The position numbers and the translations under genes were made by a program. A stretch of 33,236 bases of DNA from CAZELM01 sp964512995 (GTDB taxonomy: Bacteria; CSSED10-310), in the NCBI GenBank assembly GCA_964512995.1, contig CAZELM010000043.1:1-33236 (forward strand), in the 5' to 3' direction. Shown here piece by piece: positions 24,655 through 32,831 of the stretch; position 1 is the stretch's first letter; each line of letters begins with the position of its first letter. The notes below the pieces were generated by a model. The model saw only the letters and a list, made by a program, of their open reading frames with translations. It searched no databases and was not told the origin of the DNA.

Positions 24655-25691
24655 CCAGTTCCACTCATCGCAAAATAAGTTTTGGCAAACGGGTGATTTT
24701 CAGCACCATGACCATGCTGTTGTTGCTCGGTCTTGTTGAGGGAAGTTTCTGGCTGACTGGATTCACGTTTCAGCCCATGACCCATCCGGGTGCGTTCAAG
24801 CACCATTTCGAGTCTGATGACCGGAATCATTACCGGCAACATCCCACTCGTTTCTGGATCCCAATCCCCAATCAGACCATTCACACATCATGGGTGGGTG
24901 ACAGAGGAGCAACGATTTCGTCACTGTCCACCCGCGGTCCGGAACCCCCACGTTCCAAACCGGATAAAACCGTTCGGGTCTTGTGTCTGGGAGACAGCGG
25001 CACGTTTGGATGGGGCGTCAATGATGATGAAACGTATCCGGCATTTCTTGAAAAGCGGCTCAATGCATGGGCCGACCAACATGCCGCCGTCCGATTCGAA
25101 GTGATCAATGCGGGTGTCAATGGCTACTCGACCTTTCAGGCGGTAGAAACATATCGGGAGTTGGATCCAGTCCTGGATCCTGATATCATCACGATGTCAA
25201 CGGGTCGCAACGACATTGTCTGCCTCCAACTGTCCGATATGGAGCGACCTGTATTGAAAACATGGCATATCCACACCATCGAGATGATCCGGCGCTTGAG
25301 GACTGGTCAATTTTTATTATGGCTGAGTCAGCGGGATTTTCTGGATCGGATGCAGGAGAAAAATCTCGCAGACGGCATTGCAGTACCCCGCGTCAGCCGG
25401 GAGCAATTCCAGTCTTTGGTAACGGCCATGATCGATGAAAACCGAAACAAAAACCGGCCCTTTATATTCATTGAACGTGGTGGATTTGATCACATACTCC
25501 ATGAACTTGCGGCACAGGATGATGGATTGACGCTGGTGAAGCTATCCCGATGGGAGGAACTGGGGCACATCAAGCAGTTTATTGTCGGAGCGCATCCGAA
25601 TTCAGAAGTCTATGCGTTCATTGCTGAGGACATTTTCATCACACTCAAGCAAAAAGGCATTTTAGATCGCTATCAGACACCGGGTCAATGA
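24651..25691 (+). CDS. Membrane-anchored SGNH/GDSL hydrolase
   Basis: A 346-aa protein with one N-terminal transmembrane segment (about residues 17-36) and a periplasmic domain. Block I is RVLCLGDSGTFGWGVNDDET with the nucleophile Ser of GDS. INAGVNGYST is the block II Gly and TMSTGRND the block III Asn. The block V His is in GAHPNS. The usual Asp three residues before that His is Val here, so the catalytic triad may be a dyad. Such proteins act as esterases or as O-acetyl transferases/esterases on glycans (AlgX/DltD-like). The ATG overlaps the FGE-like gene, so the two are co-translated. Confidence 0.85.
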   Translation: MTSSTHRKISFGKRVIFSTMTMLLLLGLVEGSFWLTGFTFQPMTHPGAFKHHFESDDRNHYRQHPTRFWIPIPNQTIHTSWVGDRGATISSLSTRGPEPPRSKPDKTVRVLCLGDSGTFGWGVNDDETYPAFLEKRLNAWADQHAAVRFEVINAGVNGYSTFQAVETYRELDPVLDPDIITMSTGRNDIVCLQLSDMERPVLKTWHIHTIEMIRRLRTGQFLLWLSQRDFLDRMQEKNLADGIAVPRVSREQFQSLVTAMIDENRNKNRPFIFIERGGFDHILHELAAQDDGLTLVKLSRWEELGHIKQFIVGAHPNSEVYAFIAEDIFITLKQKGILDRYQTPGQ

Positions 25692-25757
25692 TCGTGTGTT
25701 CCGGATTGGAGTGACGAATCAAATGACTTTGTGGTGCCGATTCCAGCTTGCAATTGT

Positions 25758-27611
25758 TTAGAGGTATTCCCGGAGCGTTAACTTAATCTTGACTTTTTTG
25801 CCGCCACGAAGCACTTTCAGCTTCAGTGTTGTTCCCTCCGGACCATTCAATATCTCAGCCACTTTTTCAGTCGACAGATCCCCGGATTTGGTCCGGTTGA
25901 TTTTCAGCAGTTGGTCGCCGACCTGCAGCCCGGCTTCTGCAGCAGGAGTTCCAGGCAACACATTGGCAATCTCAAGGTGTTCTCCCTTCTGAATGGCCGC
26001 GAAGCCTGCCTTGTTCATCTGCATTTTTTCCGTCAAGTTCTCTTTGGATTCCAGAATCAATTGATTGTGGGGATAATCAAAATACACGGTGAATTTTGAC
26101 CATATCGCGTTTCCAATCGTTCCAGCCGAATCGAGCATGGCCATGGCTCCCGCCGTCTCTTCAGAAACCGGAATCGTCGCCAGGGGGTTGGGGATATCAA
26201 AGGAACCGATTTTCAACGATTTTGCGCGTACCAGATAAACCGACTGATTCCCACCCGCTCCAGAAACCTGAACCTCAAATTTAGGTTGATACTTATCAGC
26301 CAGTTGATTGGCTTTTACAAATGGCACATGGAGATGAACGCCGCCGCCTGCGCCGGTATCAACCCGGAATACACCATCATACTCCCCATCCAGATTTCCA
26401 TTGATATGGATTAGATTCCCTTTGATTTCTCCGGGGATACTTTCCCCTTCGCCTTCGTAAGTGAACTGGGTGGGATCAATGATCGTCACGGTCTTTCCGA
26501 CAAAATCCAGCTTCACGATCGTGCGATTGAACAGGTCGAATCCCAGAACGCCATCAAATGACATATTGAACGTCTCTCGCAACTTTCCGAAATCGCTGGC
26601 GTACAGCCGGAGATTTTTCATTTTGAATCCATCGAGTTCCATGGAATCGATACTGACGGCTCCGATATTCTCCAATCCACCGACACCCAACGCCTTCATC
26701 CCTTCTTTCATCTCCAGTCCCAATGATTTCACCAGCGAAACGTCCAATATCGTTGTGCCAGCTCCGGAATCCAGCAGAAACCGGTATGGACCCGTTCCAT
26801 TGATCTTCACGGATACAAACAGATGTTCACCGACGATATCCATGGGTATCTGCAGTTCCTGGACATTTGCCGGAAACTCAAAATCACGCTCTCCACCGGT
26901 TGGGGGATCGAACAGACCGGGAGATGGTTCTTCATTGATCCGAACGGATTTCAATGTGAATACTGTGGGTGGCATCCCCGGAATATCGGCCTGTTGCGTA
27001 TAACTTTCCGGTATCTGGATGCCATCTACAGCGCGATATCGGCCATAGGTGATGGTTGCAGCAATGCCATCTTCTTCACCATCCTCCTTCATCACCAGAA
27101 ACGTCACCGGGTCGATGAACAATTTTCGGGGTTTTTCCTGACCCGGCATCTCGACACTCAATACCCGATAACGGATGCCATCCCGCTCTTCTTCACCTTC
27201 ATCGGTCACGGTGATGCCTTCCTGGGGAAACAAGTATTGATAGTCAAGAATCACGGGTTGGGGATTGGGAAGCCGATCATCCTTTTCTTTCACCGTGATC
27301 TGCTGGTTGTGATCCAACGTCCACGAAATCTCACCATTATCTCCCTGAATCTGGCTCATCACCGGTGTCTGCAGGTCGATATATTGTTTGTTGGGAGATG
27401 CTGTCCAGATCTCGACCGTTCCTTTGATGGTCATAATTTCCACATCCATAATCGTATGAAGTGTTCTGACGGCTTTTATCGCAGCATCGCCACCCATGGC
27501 TTCCCGATGTTTGATGAGCAATTCCGGCAGAGTTTGATCATCGGCCTGGCCTGTACTGCACACAATACCCCACACAATCATTCCAAAAACCAAAAAAAGT
27601 TGTCTTTTCAT
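25758..27611 (-). CDS. Exported two-domain retropepsin-like aspartic protease with PDZ domain
   Basis: About 617 aa with a signal peptide (residues 1-23) cleaved near ADD. Residues about 25-235 resemble LolA/outer-membrane-lipoprotein-sorting beta domains (GTVEIWTASPNKQYIDL, GEISWTLD). The protease part has FLLDSGAGTTILD (Asp near 281) and a second VDTGAGGG (Asp near 418). The chain therefore carries both catalytic Asp motifs, as in pepsin, rather than one as in usual bacterial clan AA members. PDZ residues are about 530-617 (EIANVLPGTPAAEAGLQVGD). The ribosome site GGAGGG is eight bases before ATG 27611, so the longer frame to 27635 is less likely. Periplasmic or secreted; substrates unknown. 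Divergent from the GT2 gene. Confidence 0.87.
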   Translation of the reverse strand: MKRQLFLVFGMIVWGIVCSTGQADDQTLPELLIKHREAMGGDAAIKAVRTLHTIMDVEIMTIKGTVEIWTASPNKQYIDLQTPVMSQIQGDNGEISWTLDHNQQITVKEKDDRLPNPQPVILDYQYLFPQEGITVTDEGEEERDGIRYRVLSVEMPGQEKPRKLFIDPVTFLVMKEDGEEDGIAATITYGRYRAVDGIQIPESYTQQADIPGMPPTVFTLKSVRINEEPSPGLFDPPTGGERDFEFPANVQELQIPMDIVGEHLFVSVKINGTGPYRFLLDSGAGTTILDVSLVKSLGLEMKEGMKALGVGGLENIGAVSIDSMELDGFKMKNLRLYASDFGKLRETFNMSFDGVLGFDLFNRTIVKLDFVGKTVTIIDPTQFTYEGEGESIPGEIKGNLIHINGNLDGEYDGVFRVDTGAGGGVHLHVPFVKANQLADKYQPKFEVQVSGAGGNQSVYLVRAKSLKIGSFDIPNPLATIPVSEETAGAMAMLDSAGTIGNAIWSKFTVYFDYPHNQLILESKENLTEKMQMNKAGFAAIQKGEHLEIANVLPGTPAAEAGLQVGDQLLKINRTKSGDLSTEKVAEILNGPEGTTLKLKVLRGGKKVKIKLTLREYL

Positions 27612-27786
27612 CACAAAACCCTCCAATCCATCCAATGCGCTTGTACGTCATGACACATGCCGTGTTTGGAAATGCCAGATCGCAGACATCTTTTTTACCG
27701 TTAAAATCGACTGTTGGCAAGTGGGTCACAATCATTTGTCATTCCTCTCTTGACCTTTTTTCAAAAAAAGTGCTAACTGAGAAGGC

Positions 27787-28791
27787 ATGGCGCGTGTTTC
27801 AATCAACATCCTCAATACAAATGAATCCCACGTTCTTCCGCGGTGTATCGATGCCGTTCTCGCGCAGACCTATCGGGATTATCATCTGATCGTCATTGAC
27901 AACGGCTCCACGGACGGCTCCCCCGATTGGGTCGCTTCCCACCATCCGGACATCAACCTGATCCGAAATCAGAAAAACTGCTGGTATTGCGGTGGCCATA
28001 ATATCGGTATCCGGCAAGCGGAGACGGAATTTGTTTTGCTCCTGAATTCCGATGTGTTTATCCAGCCGGATTTTCTGAAGGAGATGGTTCGAGCTTTGGA
28101 TTCTGACCCCCACTTAGGAGGTGTTCAGGGAAAATTATGGAAAATTTTCGATGCCAAGGCTGACATTCCTCCACCCGATCGTCGCTATATCGACACCACC
28201 GGGATACTGATGACACAAAGCCGGCGAAACTTCGACCGGTATCAGGAGATGTTGGATCAGGGGCAGTTTGATGAACCAGGTCCGGTATTCGGTCCGGATG
28301 GCTCAGCACCGCTTTACCGCCGGGCAATGCTGGACGATATCCGGATCGATGAGGAATTTTTTGACGCGGATTTTCTGATTTACCGGGATGTTGTGGATCT
28401 GAGCTGGCGGGCGAGATCCCGTGGGTGGACGTTTGCGTATGTTCCATCCGCAACCGGATTCCATGTCCGGGGTTTTTCCCCCCGCACCCGAAACAAACAA
28501 CCCCTTTTTTTCAGGAAACTATCGTATCGGAACCGTTATCTGACATTGATCAAGAATGAAACCTGGGAATCACTTCAGCCTCACTTGGTCCGGTTTCTAG
28601 GATTTGAACTCGGAATGCTGGCACATGTCATTTTCCGGGAACCATCCCTGATTTCCGCCTGGTTCGACCTCTACGGGCTCCTCTCCAATGCACTCCGTAA
28701 ACGGCAGATCATACAATCCAATGGGACGGTTCCAGCCCGGCAGATTACATGCGATTTTGCGGACCATGCCCCCAGACTCCATCACCGGTAA
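27787..28791 (+). CDS. Glycosyltransferase family 2
   Basis: A 334-aa GT-A fold enzyme: VSINILNTNES at the start, HLIVIDNGSTDGSPDWV, NIGIRQAETEFVLLLNSDVFI with the DXD-like NSD, and DGSAPLYRRAMLDDI with the DADFLIYRDVVDLSWRARSRGW acidic motif near residue 200-220. This is the rhamnosyltransferase-like (RfbN/WcaA) subgroup that extends surface polysaccharides. No membrane segment. GAGAAGG lies close before the ATG. It is not in the glycan operon at the other end of the window; its acceptor is unknown. Confidence 0.9.
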   Translation: MARVSINILNTNESHVLPRCIDAVLAQTYRDYHLIVIDNGSTDGSPDWVASHHPDINLIRNQKNCWYCGGHNIGIRQAETEFVLLLNSDVFIQPDFLKEMVRALDSDPHLGGVQGKLWKIFDAKADIPPPDRRYIDTTGILMTQSRRNFDRYQEMLDQGQFDEPGPVFGPDGSAPLYRRAMLDDIRIDEEFFDADFLIYRDVVDLSWRARSRGWTFAYVPSATGFHVRGFSPRTRNKQPLFFRKLSYRNRYLTLIKNETWESLQPHLVRFLGFELGMLAHVIFREPSLISAWFDLYGLLSNALRKRQIIQSNGTVPARQITCDFADHAPRLHHR

Positions 28792-28873
28792 TGGATCCGG
28801 ATTTCGTTTCCCTGACTGCTCAGACAGGCTTGTTTTTCAAATCAAAAAAGCATATTTACACGATGTATGGATT

Positions 28874-28893
28874 CTGGAAGAAGCCTCTTTCAG
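28874..28893 (+). terminator. Weak hairpin after the GT2 gene
   Basis: CTGGAAGA and TCTTTCAG pair over 8 bp with one G-U, closed by AGCC, and the T-rich AGTTCTTTGTTT follows. It may end the GT2 transcript or form the 5' leader of the next gene. The stem is weak. Confidence 0.25.
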
Positions 28894-28937
28894 AGTTCTT
28901 TGTTTGATTCAACTCTAAAACAGGAGGATGGTTTACT

Positions 28938-29567
28938 ATGAAATCAGTATCTCGAATGATGATGATCGGTGCGATGATCCTAACTCTGGCCTGTGGTATG
29001 GCTCTGGCTCAAAATGCAGCAAAAGATCTGCCCAAAGATATGCCCAAAGAAATGAAAGATGCAACAAAGAGCAACATGCCTCCCGGTGCACCCCCAGTAC
29101 CGAATCTGACCAAAGAGAATCAGCAGTCCGTCATCGACAACTGCAATAAATTTCTCGATCAGTTCATCGGAAAATGGGAAGGAACCCAGACGATCGACGG
29201 TCAGGAAGCGAAGATTGGCCTGGAATTCGAACGATTTGTACAGAACCAGTTTATCAGAGGATCCATGACCGTTAAGAATTCAAAGGGAGAAATCGTATCG
29301 GAAACGGCGTTTGTCCTTTCCTTCAACAGCGGCGGAATGCAGTTTCTGTTACACTCCTTCGAAAGCTCCGGCTGGGACAAAGTATTTATTGGCCCATCCA
29401 ATCCTTCGGAAATGATGCTTCAGGGGATGACTCCCGAGGGTATGGAACATTACCGCTGGAAACTGACGGCGGATGGTAAACTGGAACGAGCGTATTGGGC
29501 GCCGGTGAAAGGGCAGGCCACGGCTCAAGGGGACCCGCAAGAAGTCCTTGTTTTCAAGAAGCTGTAA
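28938..29567 (+). CDS. Exported DUF1579-like protein
   Basis: A 209-aa protein. The signal peptide ends at ALAQN (residues 1-25). A low-complexity Lys/Met/Pro/Asp linker follows (about 26-55, with KDLPKDMPKEM repetition). The domain starts at LDQFIGKWEGTQTIDG, which looks like the opening strand of the DUF1579/lipocalin-like small beta-barrel. It continues with EFERFVQNQFIRG and HSFESSGWDKVFIGPS. Such proteins have no established activity and may bind a hydrophobic ligand. AGGAGG sits about ten bases upstream of ATG 28938. It is 10 bp before plsC, so they may share a transcript. Confidence 0.75.
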   Translation: MKSVSRMMMIGAMILTLACGMALAQNAAKDLPKDMPKEMKDATKSNMPPGAPPVPNLTKENQQSVIDNCNKFLDQFIGKWEGTQTIDGQEAKIGLEFERFVQNQFIRGSMTVKNSKGEIVSETAFVLSFNSGGMQFLLHSFESSGWDKVFIGPSNPSEMMLQGMTPEGMEHYRWKLTADGKLERAYWAPVKGQATAQGDPQEVLVFKKL

Positions 29568-29576
29568 TCACATCTC

Positions 29577-30338
29577 ATGACAACCCAGCCCCTGAAATCC
29601 GAATCCCATATCAGCGTTTTCCGAACATTTTTGGGTTGGAGCGTTGGCGTCCCATGGACCGCACTCATGGCATCTGCTGCGGTTTTTTCCTATGCCATCA
29701 CCCGAAACGCGGACACCATTCACGCCATTTCCCGGAAATGGGCAGCGTTTTTATTATGGTTGACGGGTGTGCGGGTTCAGATGGAGGGGCTGGACCATAT
29801 TCCCGGGAATCTGCCGGTTCTCGTCATTTCCAATCATCAGAGCATGATGGATATTCTCGTGCTTTCCGCATATCTGCCGATTCGGTTCGCATGGATCGCC
29901 AAGCGGGAGTTATTCCGGATCCCATTACTCGGCAGCGCCATGAAAGCAGCGGGTTACATTTCCATCGATCGGGAGAATCGGGAGAAGGCATATCGATCCC
30001 TGGAGATTGCTGCAGAACAGATACGCCGGATGTCCATTGTCATATTCCCGGAAGGCACCCGGACCCGGACCGGAAAACTGGGTCCGTTCAAACAGGGTGC
30101 TATTCATCTGACGGAACATTCCCGCGTTCCCATACTCCCGATCACCATTACCAATTCATTCGAACGCATTCCGCCGGAAAAAAAAGGGATCGTGCCCGGG
30201 ACGATTCACGTGGCGATCGATCCGATCGTCCCGACACAAAATCTGAATCGGGCGGGCATTCTCGCCGTGATGGATGAAATCCGGTTGCGGATGGAAGACC
30301 GGATTGCCGCGTCGATGGGAGACTGCTCTCAAGACTGA
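29577..30338 (+). CDS. plsC: 1-acyl-sn-glycerol-3-phosphate acyltransferase
   Basis: A 253-aa enzyme that acylates lysophosphatidic acid in phospholipid synthesis at the inner membrane. The first 60 residues include membrane-associated helices. Motif I is NHQSMMD (H-X4-D), motif II KRELFRIPLLG with GYISIDREN, and motif III FPEGTRTR. Motif IV is VPILPITI. The length and order are those of PlsC. It may also be one of the lyso-lipid acyltransferases of wider specificity. A nine-base gap separates it from the DUF1579-like gene. Confidence 0.92.
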   Translation: MTTQPLKSESHISVFRTFLGWSVGVPWTALMASAAVFSYAITRNADTIHAISRKWAAFLLWLTGVRVQMEGLDHIPGNLPVLVISNHQSMMDILVLSAYLPIRFAWIAKRELFRIPLLGSAMKAAGYISIDRENREKAYRSLEIAAEQIRRMSIVIFPEGTRTRTGKLGPFKQGAIHLTEHSRVPILPITITNSFERIPPEKKGIVPGTIHVAIDPIVPTQNLNRAGILAVMDEIRLRMEDRIAASMGDCSQD

Positions 30339-30523
30339 TATCTGTCTCCAACGTCTGTTGACCTCATACCCAACGCTTCTCCACGATCAAATTACCGAGC
30401 AGCTTTCCCGTTCATATCTCGTTCATTCATCAATATAGAGTTCATCCATCGAGTCCAGGATACCTGTAAATCCAGGAAACAATTCAGCCACCATTCAAAA
30501 ATTTTACTCGTTCCTTTTTTTAT

Positions 30524-31213
30524 TCAGATCAGTTTAAATAAATAGACAGCGCAAAAATAAATCCCGACAAAAAAGAATATCACACCGGTAACACGCCTGG
30601 CCCATTTTTCAATCTGAGTGATTTTATTGAACACGATTCCGATGCTTCGAGCGCCCAGAGAGATCAATACGGCGAAACCAAAAACCGGCAATGCTGTGCT
30701 GATTCCGTAAACGGACGGAATGATTACCGAGGAGTTGTTTTTCAAGGCAATCGGTATCAGACTTCCAAAAAACAAAGCTGCGGAAACCGGACAGAAGGAA
30801 AGAGCAAAGACAGCACCCAAGGGAAGAGCGCTCCATGGTCCCCAGCGATCGGCTTTTTCCTGCATCCGCATGCCCAGATTCAGTCCGGGAATGGTAAACT
30901 TCAGGACTTCCAACAGGAATAATCCGGTGATAATCAATATAGGTCCCAAAAATTTGTTCATATACTGCTGGAGAAACCGCGCCAAAACCGGAGCAGATAA
31001 AACGCTGGAGACGATCAGTATTCCAAGCACAAGGTATACCAGCGTCCTTCCGGCGGTATACAGAAATCCAGTGAAAAATACGGTGATCGGGTGTTTAACG
31101 CGTTTTCCAATGTATGAAATCGCAGCTATATTGGCCGCCATGGGACACGGGCTGATCGAAGTCAGTATACCCAGCCAGACCGCGGACGAAATCGATACGA
31201 TCATCTCCTGCAT
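30524..31213 (-). CDS. arsG: ArsG-family aromatic arsenical efflux permease
   Basis: A 229-aa membrane protein with six to seven helices of the CcdA/DsbD-beta (LysE-like) fold. Symmetric Cys-Pro motifs occur: C23-P24 in SISPCPMAANIAAISYIG and C141-P142 in LSFCPVSAALFFG. Known families with this pattern next to ArsE/ArsF homologues are the ArsG transporters described in Shewanella as exporting reduced aromatic arsenicals. A general CcdA-like thiol transporter is the alternative. ATG 31213 directly follows the arsF stop and GGAG is six bases before. It is last in the arsR-E-F-G operon. The 185-bp gap to plsC holds no gene or clear terminator. Confidence 0.82.
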   Translation of the reverse strand: MQEMIVSISSAVWLGILTSISPCPMAANIAAISYIGKRVKHPITVFFTGFLYTAGRTLVYLVLGILIVSSVLSAPVLARFLQQYMNKFLGPILIITGLFLLEVLKFTIPGLNLGMRMQEKADRWGPWSALPLGAVFALSFCPVSAALFFGSLIPIALKNNSSVIIPSVYGISTALPVFGFAVLISLGARSIGIVFNKITQIEKWARRVTGVIFFFVGIYFCAVYLFKLI

Positions 31214-31678
31214 CTAGGACTCCAGATACGCTTTCATCTCTTTGAGAATATACTCGTTGAAAGCGGGTTCATCCCAGACAAGCTCCCAGACCTTCTGCAG
31301 GTTCTTCCACTCAACTTGTTTCCCGTCTTTGAATTTTACAAGGATCAGAGAACTTGACATGAGATCGAAATCCTTTTCAAAGTGCTTGTTCTCTTGCTGA
31401 TCAGTGTCTATCGCTTGCCAGGTGATTACGCCACGAGTCATCTCCCCGGTAAATTCTTTCTCAATGGCATTTTTTGCATTTGATTCGATCGCAAGACACG
31501 TTTTGCATCGCCGTGTTCCATGAAAGTAAAAGACTTTCACCGATATACCCGCTGGATCGCCTTTTTCCATAACCTGAGCGGGAACTGAATTTGTCTTGGG
31601 TTCTTCTGAACGCAGTAAAGCAGGTGATATGAGCAAAAAAGTAATAACTAACGTGAGCCCTAAAGAATATCTTTTCAT
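31214..31678 (-). CDS. arsF: ArsF-family thioredoxin-like protein
   Basis: A 154-aa exported protein. The signal peptide is residues 1-24. A thioredoxin-like core carries the motif YFHGTRRCKTCLAIES with Cys 58 and Cys 61. The conserved ENKHFEKDFDLMSSSLILVKF and WKNLQKVWELV blocks match the ArsF family, annotated as a subunit of a nitrophenyl-compound reductase. With ArsE it is thought to reduce nitro groups of aromatic arsenicals such as roxarsone before export. That role is inherited from the family and not shown here. Confidence 0.82.
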   Translation of the reverse strand: MKRYSLGLTLVITFLLISPALLRSEEPKTNSVPAQVMEKGDPAGISVKVFYFHGTRRCKTCLAIESNAKNAIEKEFTGEMTRGVITWQAIDTDQQENKHFEKDFDLMSSSLILVKFKDGKQVEWKNLQKVWELVWDEPAFNEYILKEMKAYLES

Positions 31679-31690
31679 ATGTCAGCTTCC

Positions 31691-31924
31691 TTATTCAATC
31701 ATTTTTTTGAGTTCATCGATCCGGGGCAATTTGCCGGACACTTTTACAATCCCATCAACGACCAGAGCGGGTGTAAGCATGACTCCGAATGACATGATCG
31801 CGGTGATGTCCGTCACCTTTTCAATTTCATAATCAATGCCCAATTCCCTGGCAGCCTGCTCTGCCTGATCTGCCATTTTTTTACACTTGGGGCATCCAGT
31901 ACCCAGTATCTGAATTTTCTTCAT
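31691..31924 (-). CDS. arsE: Small thioredoxin-like protein (ArsE type)
   Basis: A 77-aa redox protein. The active site GCPKC (Cys 11, Cys 14) and the cis-Pro loop LTPALVVDG fit the small redox-active disulfide family (thioredoxin_3). Its position directly before arsF and arsG matches arsE. Ribosome site AGGAGG precedes ATG 31924 and overlaps the end of the permease remnant. It is cytoplasmic, having no signal peptide. Confidence 0.82.
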   Translation of the reverse strand: MKKIQILGTGCPKCKKMADQAEQAARELGIDYEIEKVTDITAIMSFGVMLTPALVVDGIVKVSGKLPRIDELKKMIE

Positions 31925-31936
31925 TTCTGTTTCCTC

Positions 31937-32184
31937 CTATGGAACGATTGATCCGAATATCAATCCGCTGATTGTTGCCATAATGACAACCAAGAGAACA
32001 AACACAATGGTCTTCTTCGTTCCCATAATGCTGCGTATGCCCAACATGCTGGGCAATGATAGTGCACAAGCCAGTACCGAGTCATGCCCATTCCATATCC
32101 GATTTCCAGTTCATCCAGAACCCTTCTGAATCCGTTCTTCATATTCAAGGCTGTTTGGAAAAAACGCCATGAATTGCGGAAAAA
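31937..32184 (-). pseudogene. Remnant of a DUF318/SO_0444-type permease gene
   Basis: Between arsR and arsE, directly after the arsR stop, one frame reads FFRNSWRFFQ and GFRRVLDELEIGYGMGM. After a one-base shift near 32070 another frame gives ALSLPSMLGIRSIMGTKKT, then VFVLLVVIMATISGLIFG to a stop at 31937. The last part is the known C-terminal helix pair of ArsP/DUF318 permeases, with the SLPSML and MGTKKT signatures. The bulk of the gene, which should be about 300-350 codons, is missing. The operon thus once had a permease in second place, and the remnant still leads the transcript for arsE. Confidence 0.7.
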
Positions 32185-32505
32185 TTATTCGACCATTCCC
32201 AGTTGTTTTTCGATGCGCGCTTTCAGGACGGATTCCACACAGTCAAAAAATGAGAGAACACATGGAATGGTCAGTGAATAAAAGACCTGTGATCCCCGTT
32301 TTTCGTCCTGAACGATCCCGGCATCTTTGAGAACCGTCAGATGCTTGGAAACCGTTGACACATCTACACCGATCATTTCCGTCAGCTCGCAAACACACCG
32401 CTCACCGTGGGATAACTCATCCACAATAAACAATCGAGTGGGATGACCCATTGACTTGATGATCCTGGCTTTTGTTTCGAATTTTTTTCTGGTCTCAATA
32501 TCCAT
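32185..32505 (-). CDS. arsR: ArsR-family repressor
   Basis: A 106-aa winged-helix repressor. The metal motif CVC (Cys 37 and 39) is within ERCVCELTEMIGVD just before the recognition helix STVSKHLTVLKDAG. Additional cysteines 82 and 89 in the C-terminal helix (IPCVLSFFDCVESV) could complete a thiol site for As(III) or Sb(III). The ATG at 32505 has GGAG at five bases. The frame is open to 32568, but that part covers the promoter, which rules it out. It should repress its own operon and be released by arsenicals. Confidence 0.9.
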   Translation of the reverse strand: MDIETRKKFETKARIIKSMGHPTRLFIVDELSHGERCVCELTEMIGVDVSTVSKHLTVLKDAGIVQDEKRGSQVFYSLTIPCVLSFFDCVESVLKARIEKQLGMVE

Positions 32506-32522
32506 AAGTTCTCCATGAACAC

Positions 32523-32556
32523 TTGGCAATTTAGCCAAATAGTCAAGAATTGTCAA
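32523..32556 (-). promoter_or_regulatory. arsR operon promoter with operator-like inverted repeat
   Basis: Minus strand: TTGACA (32551-32556), 17 bp, then TAAATT (32528-32533), a strong sigma70-type match with a start about 16 bases before the arsR ATG. The -10 box lies exactly between the arms TTGGC and GCCAA (32523-32527 and 32534-32538). A bound repressor dimer would block it, as expected for ArsR autoregulation. Confidence 0.65.
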
Positions 32557-32711
32557 GAAATTCTCCATCGCAATCTCGCGAATAGTCAGACGTTTCCATT
32601 GTTTTGAAGAATACAGGTCCGACCCTCATCCTCGCTGATTCACAACATGAACCGTTACCATTACCTCCCTCATTCTCAGTCCTTCTCCCGGGGGGTGAAG
32701 GAAGTAAGAAA

Positions 32712-32799
32712 CACCGGTCAACCTCGGAAGAATGGCAGGTTTGAACAGCGGGGGTTTCACTATACCGGAGAAACTACCATTTCAAACCGGCCACAACAA
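32712..32799. repeat. 88-bp hairpin repeat, copy 1
   Basis: Identical over all 88 bases to 33053-33140. It contains a long imperfect hairpin (32734-32792) whose outer stem pairs GGC-GGTTTGAA with TTCAAACC-GCC, and whose inner stem pairs GGTTTC-like with GAAAC bases. Apart from repeats, 32569-32711 contains only the arsR upstream sequence and no gene; open frames here are chance. Confidence 0.85.
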
Positions 32800-32831
32800 T
32801 CAGCCTCGACATCGAAAGAGCAAACCCTATC

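Noticed and set aside
24651..25691. DltD/AlgX assignment for the SGNH hydrolase
   Set aside because: Only general SGNH blocks are visible; no dlt or alginate genes nearby.
32649..32659. Second terminal repeat of the MITE type (TGAACCGTTAC)
   Set aside because: One mismatch to the end sequence and no partner repeat nearby.
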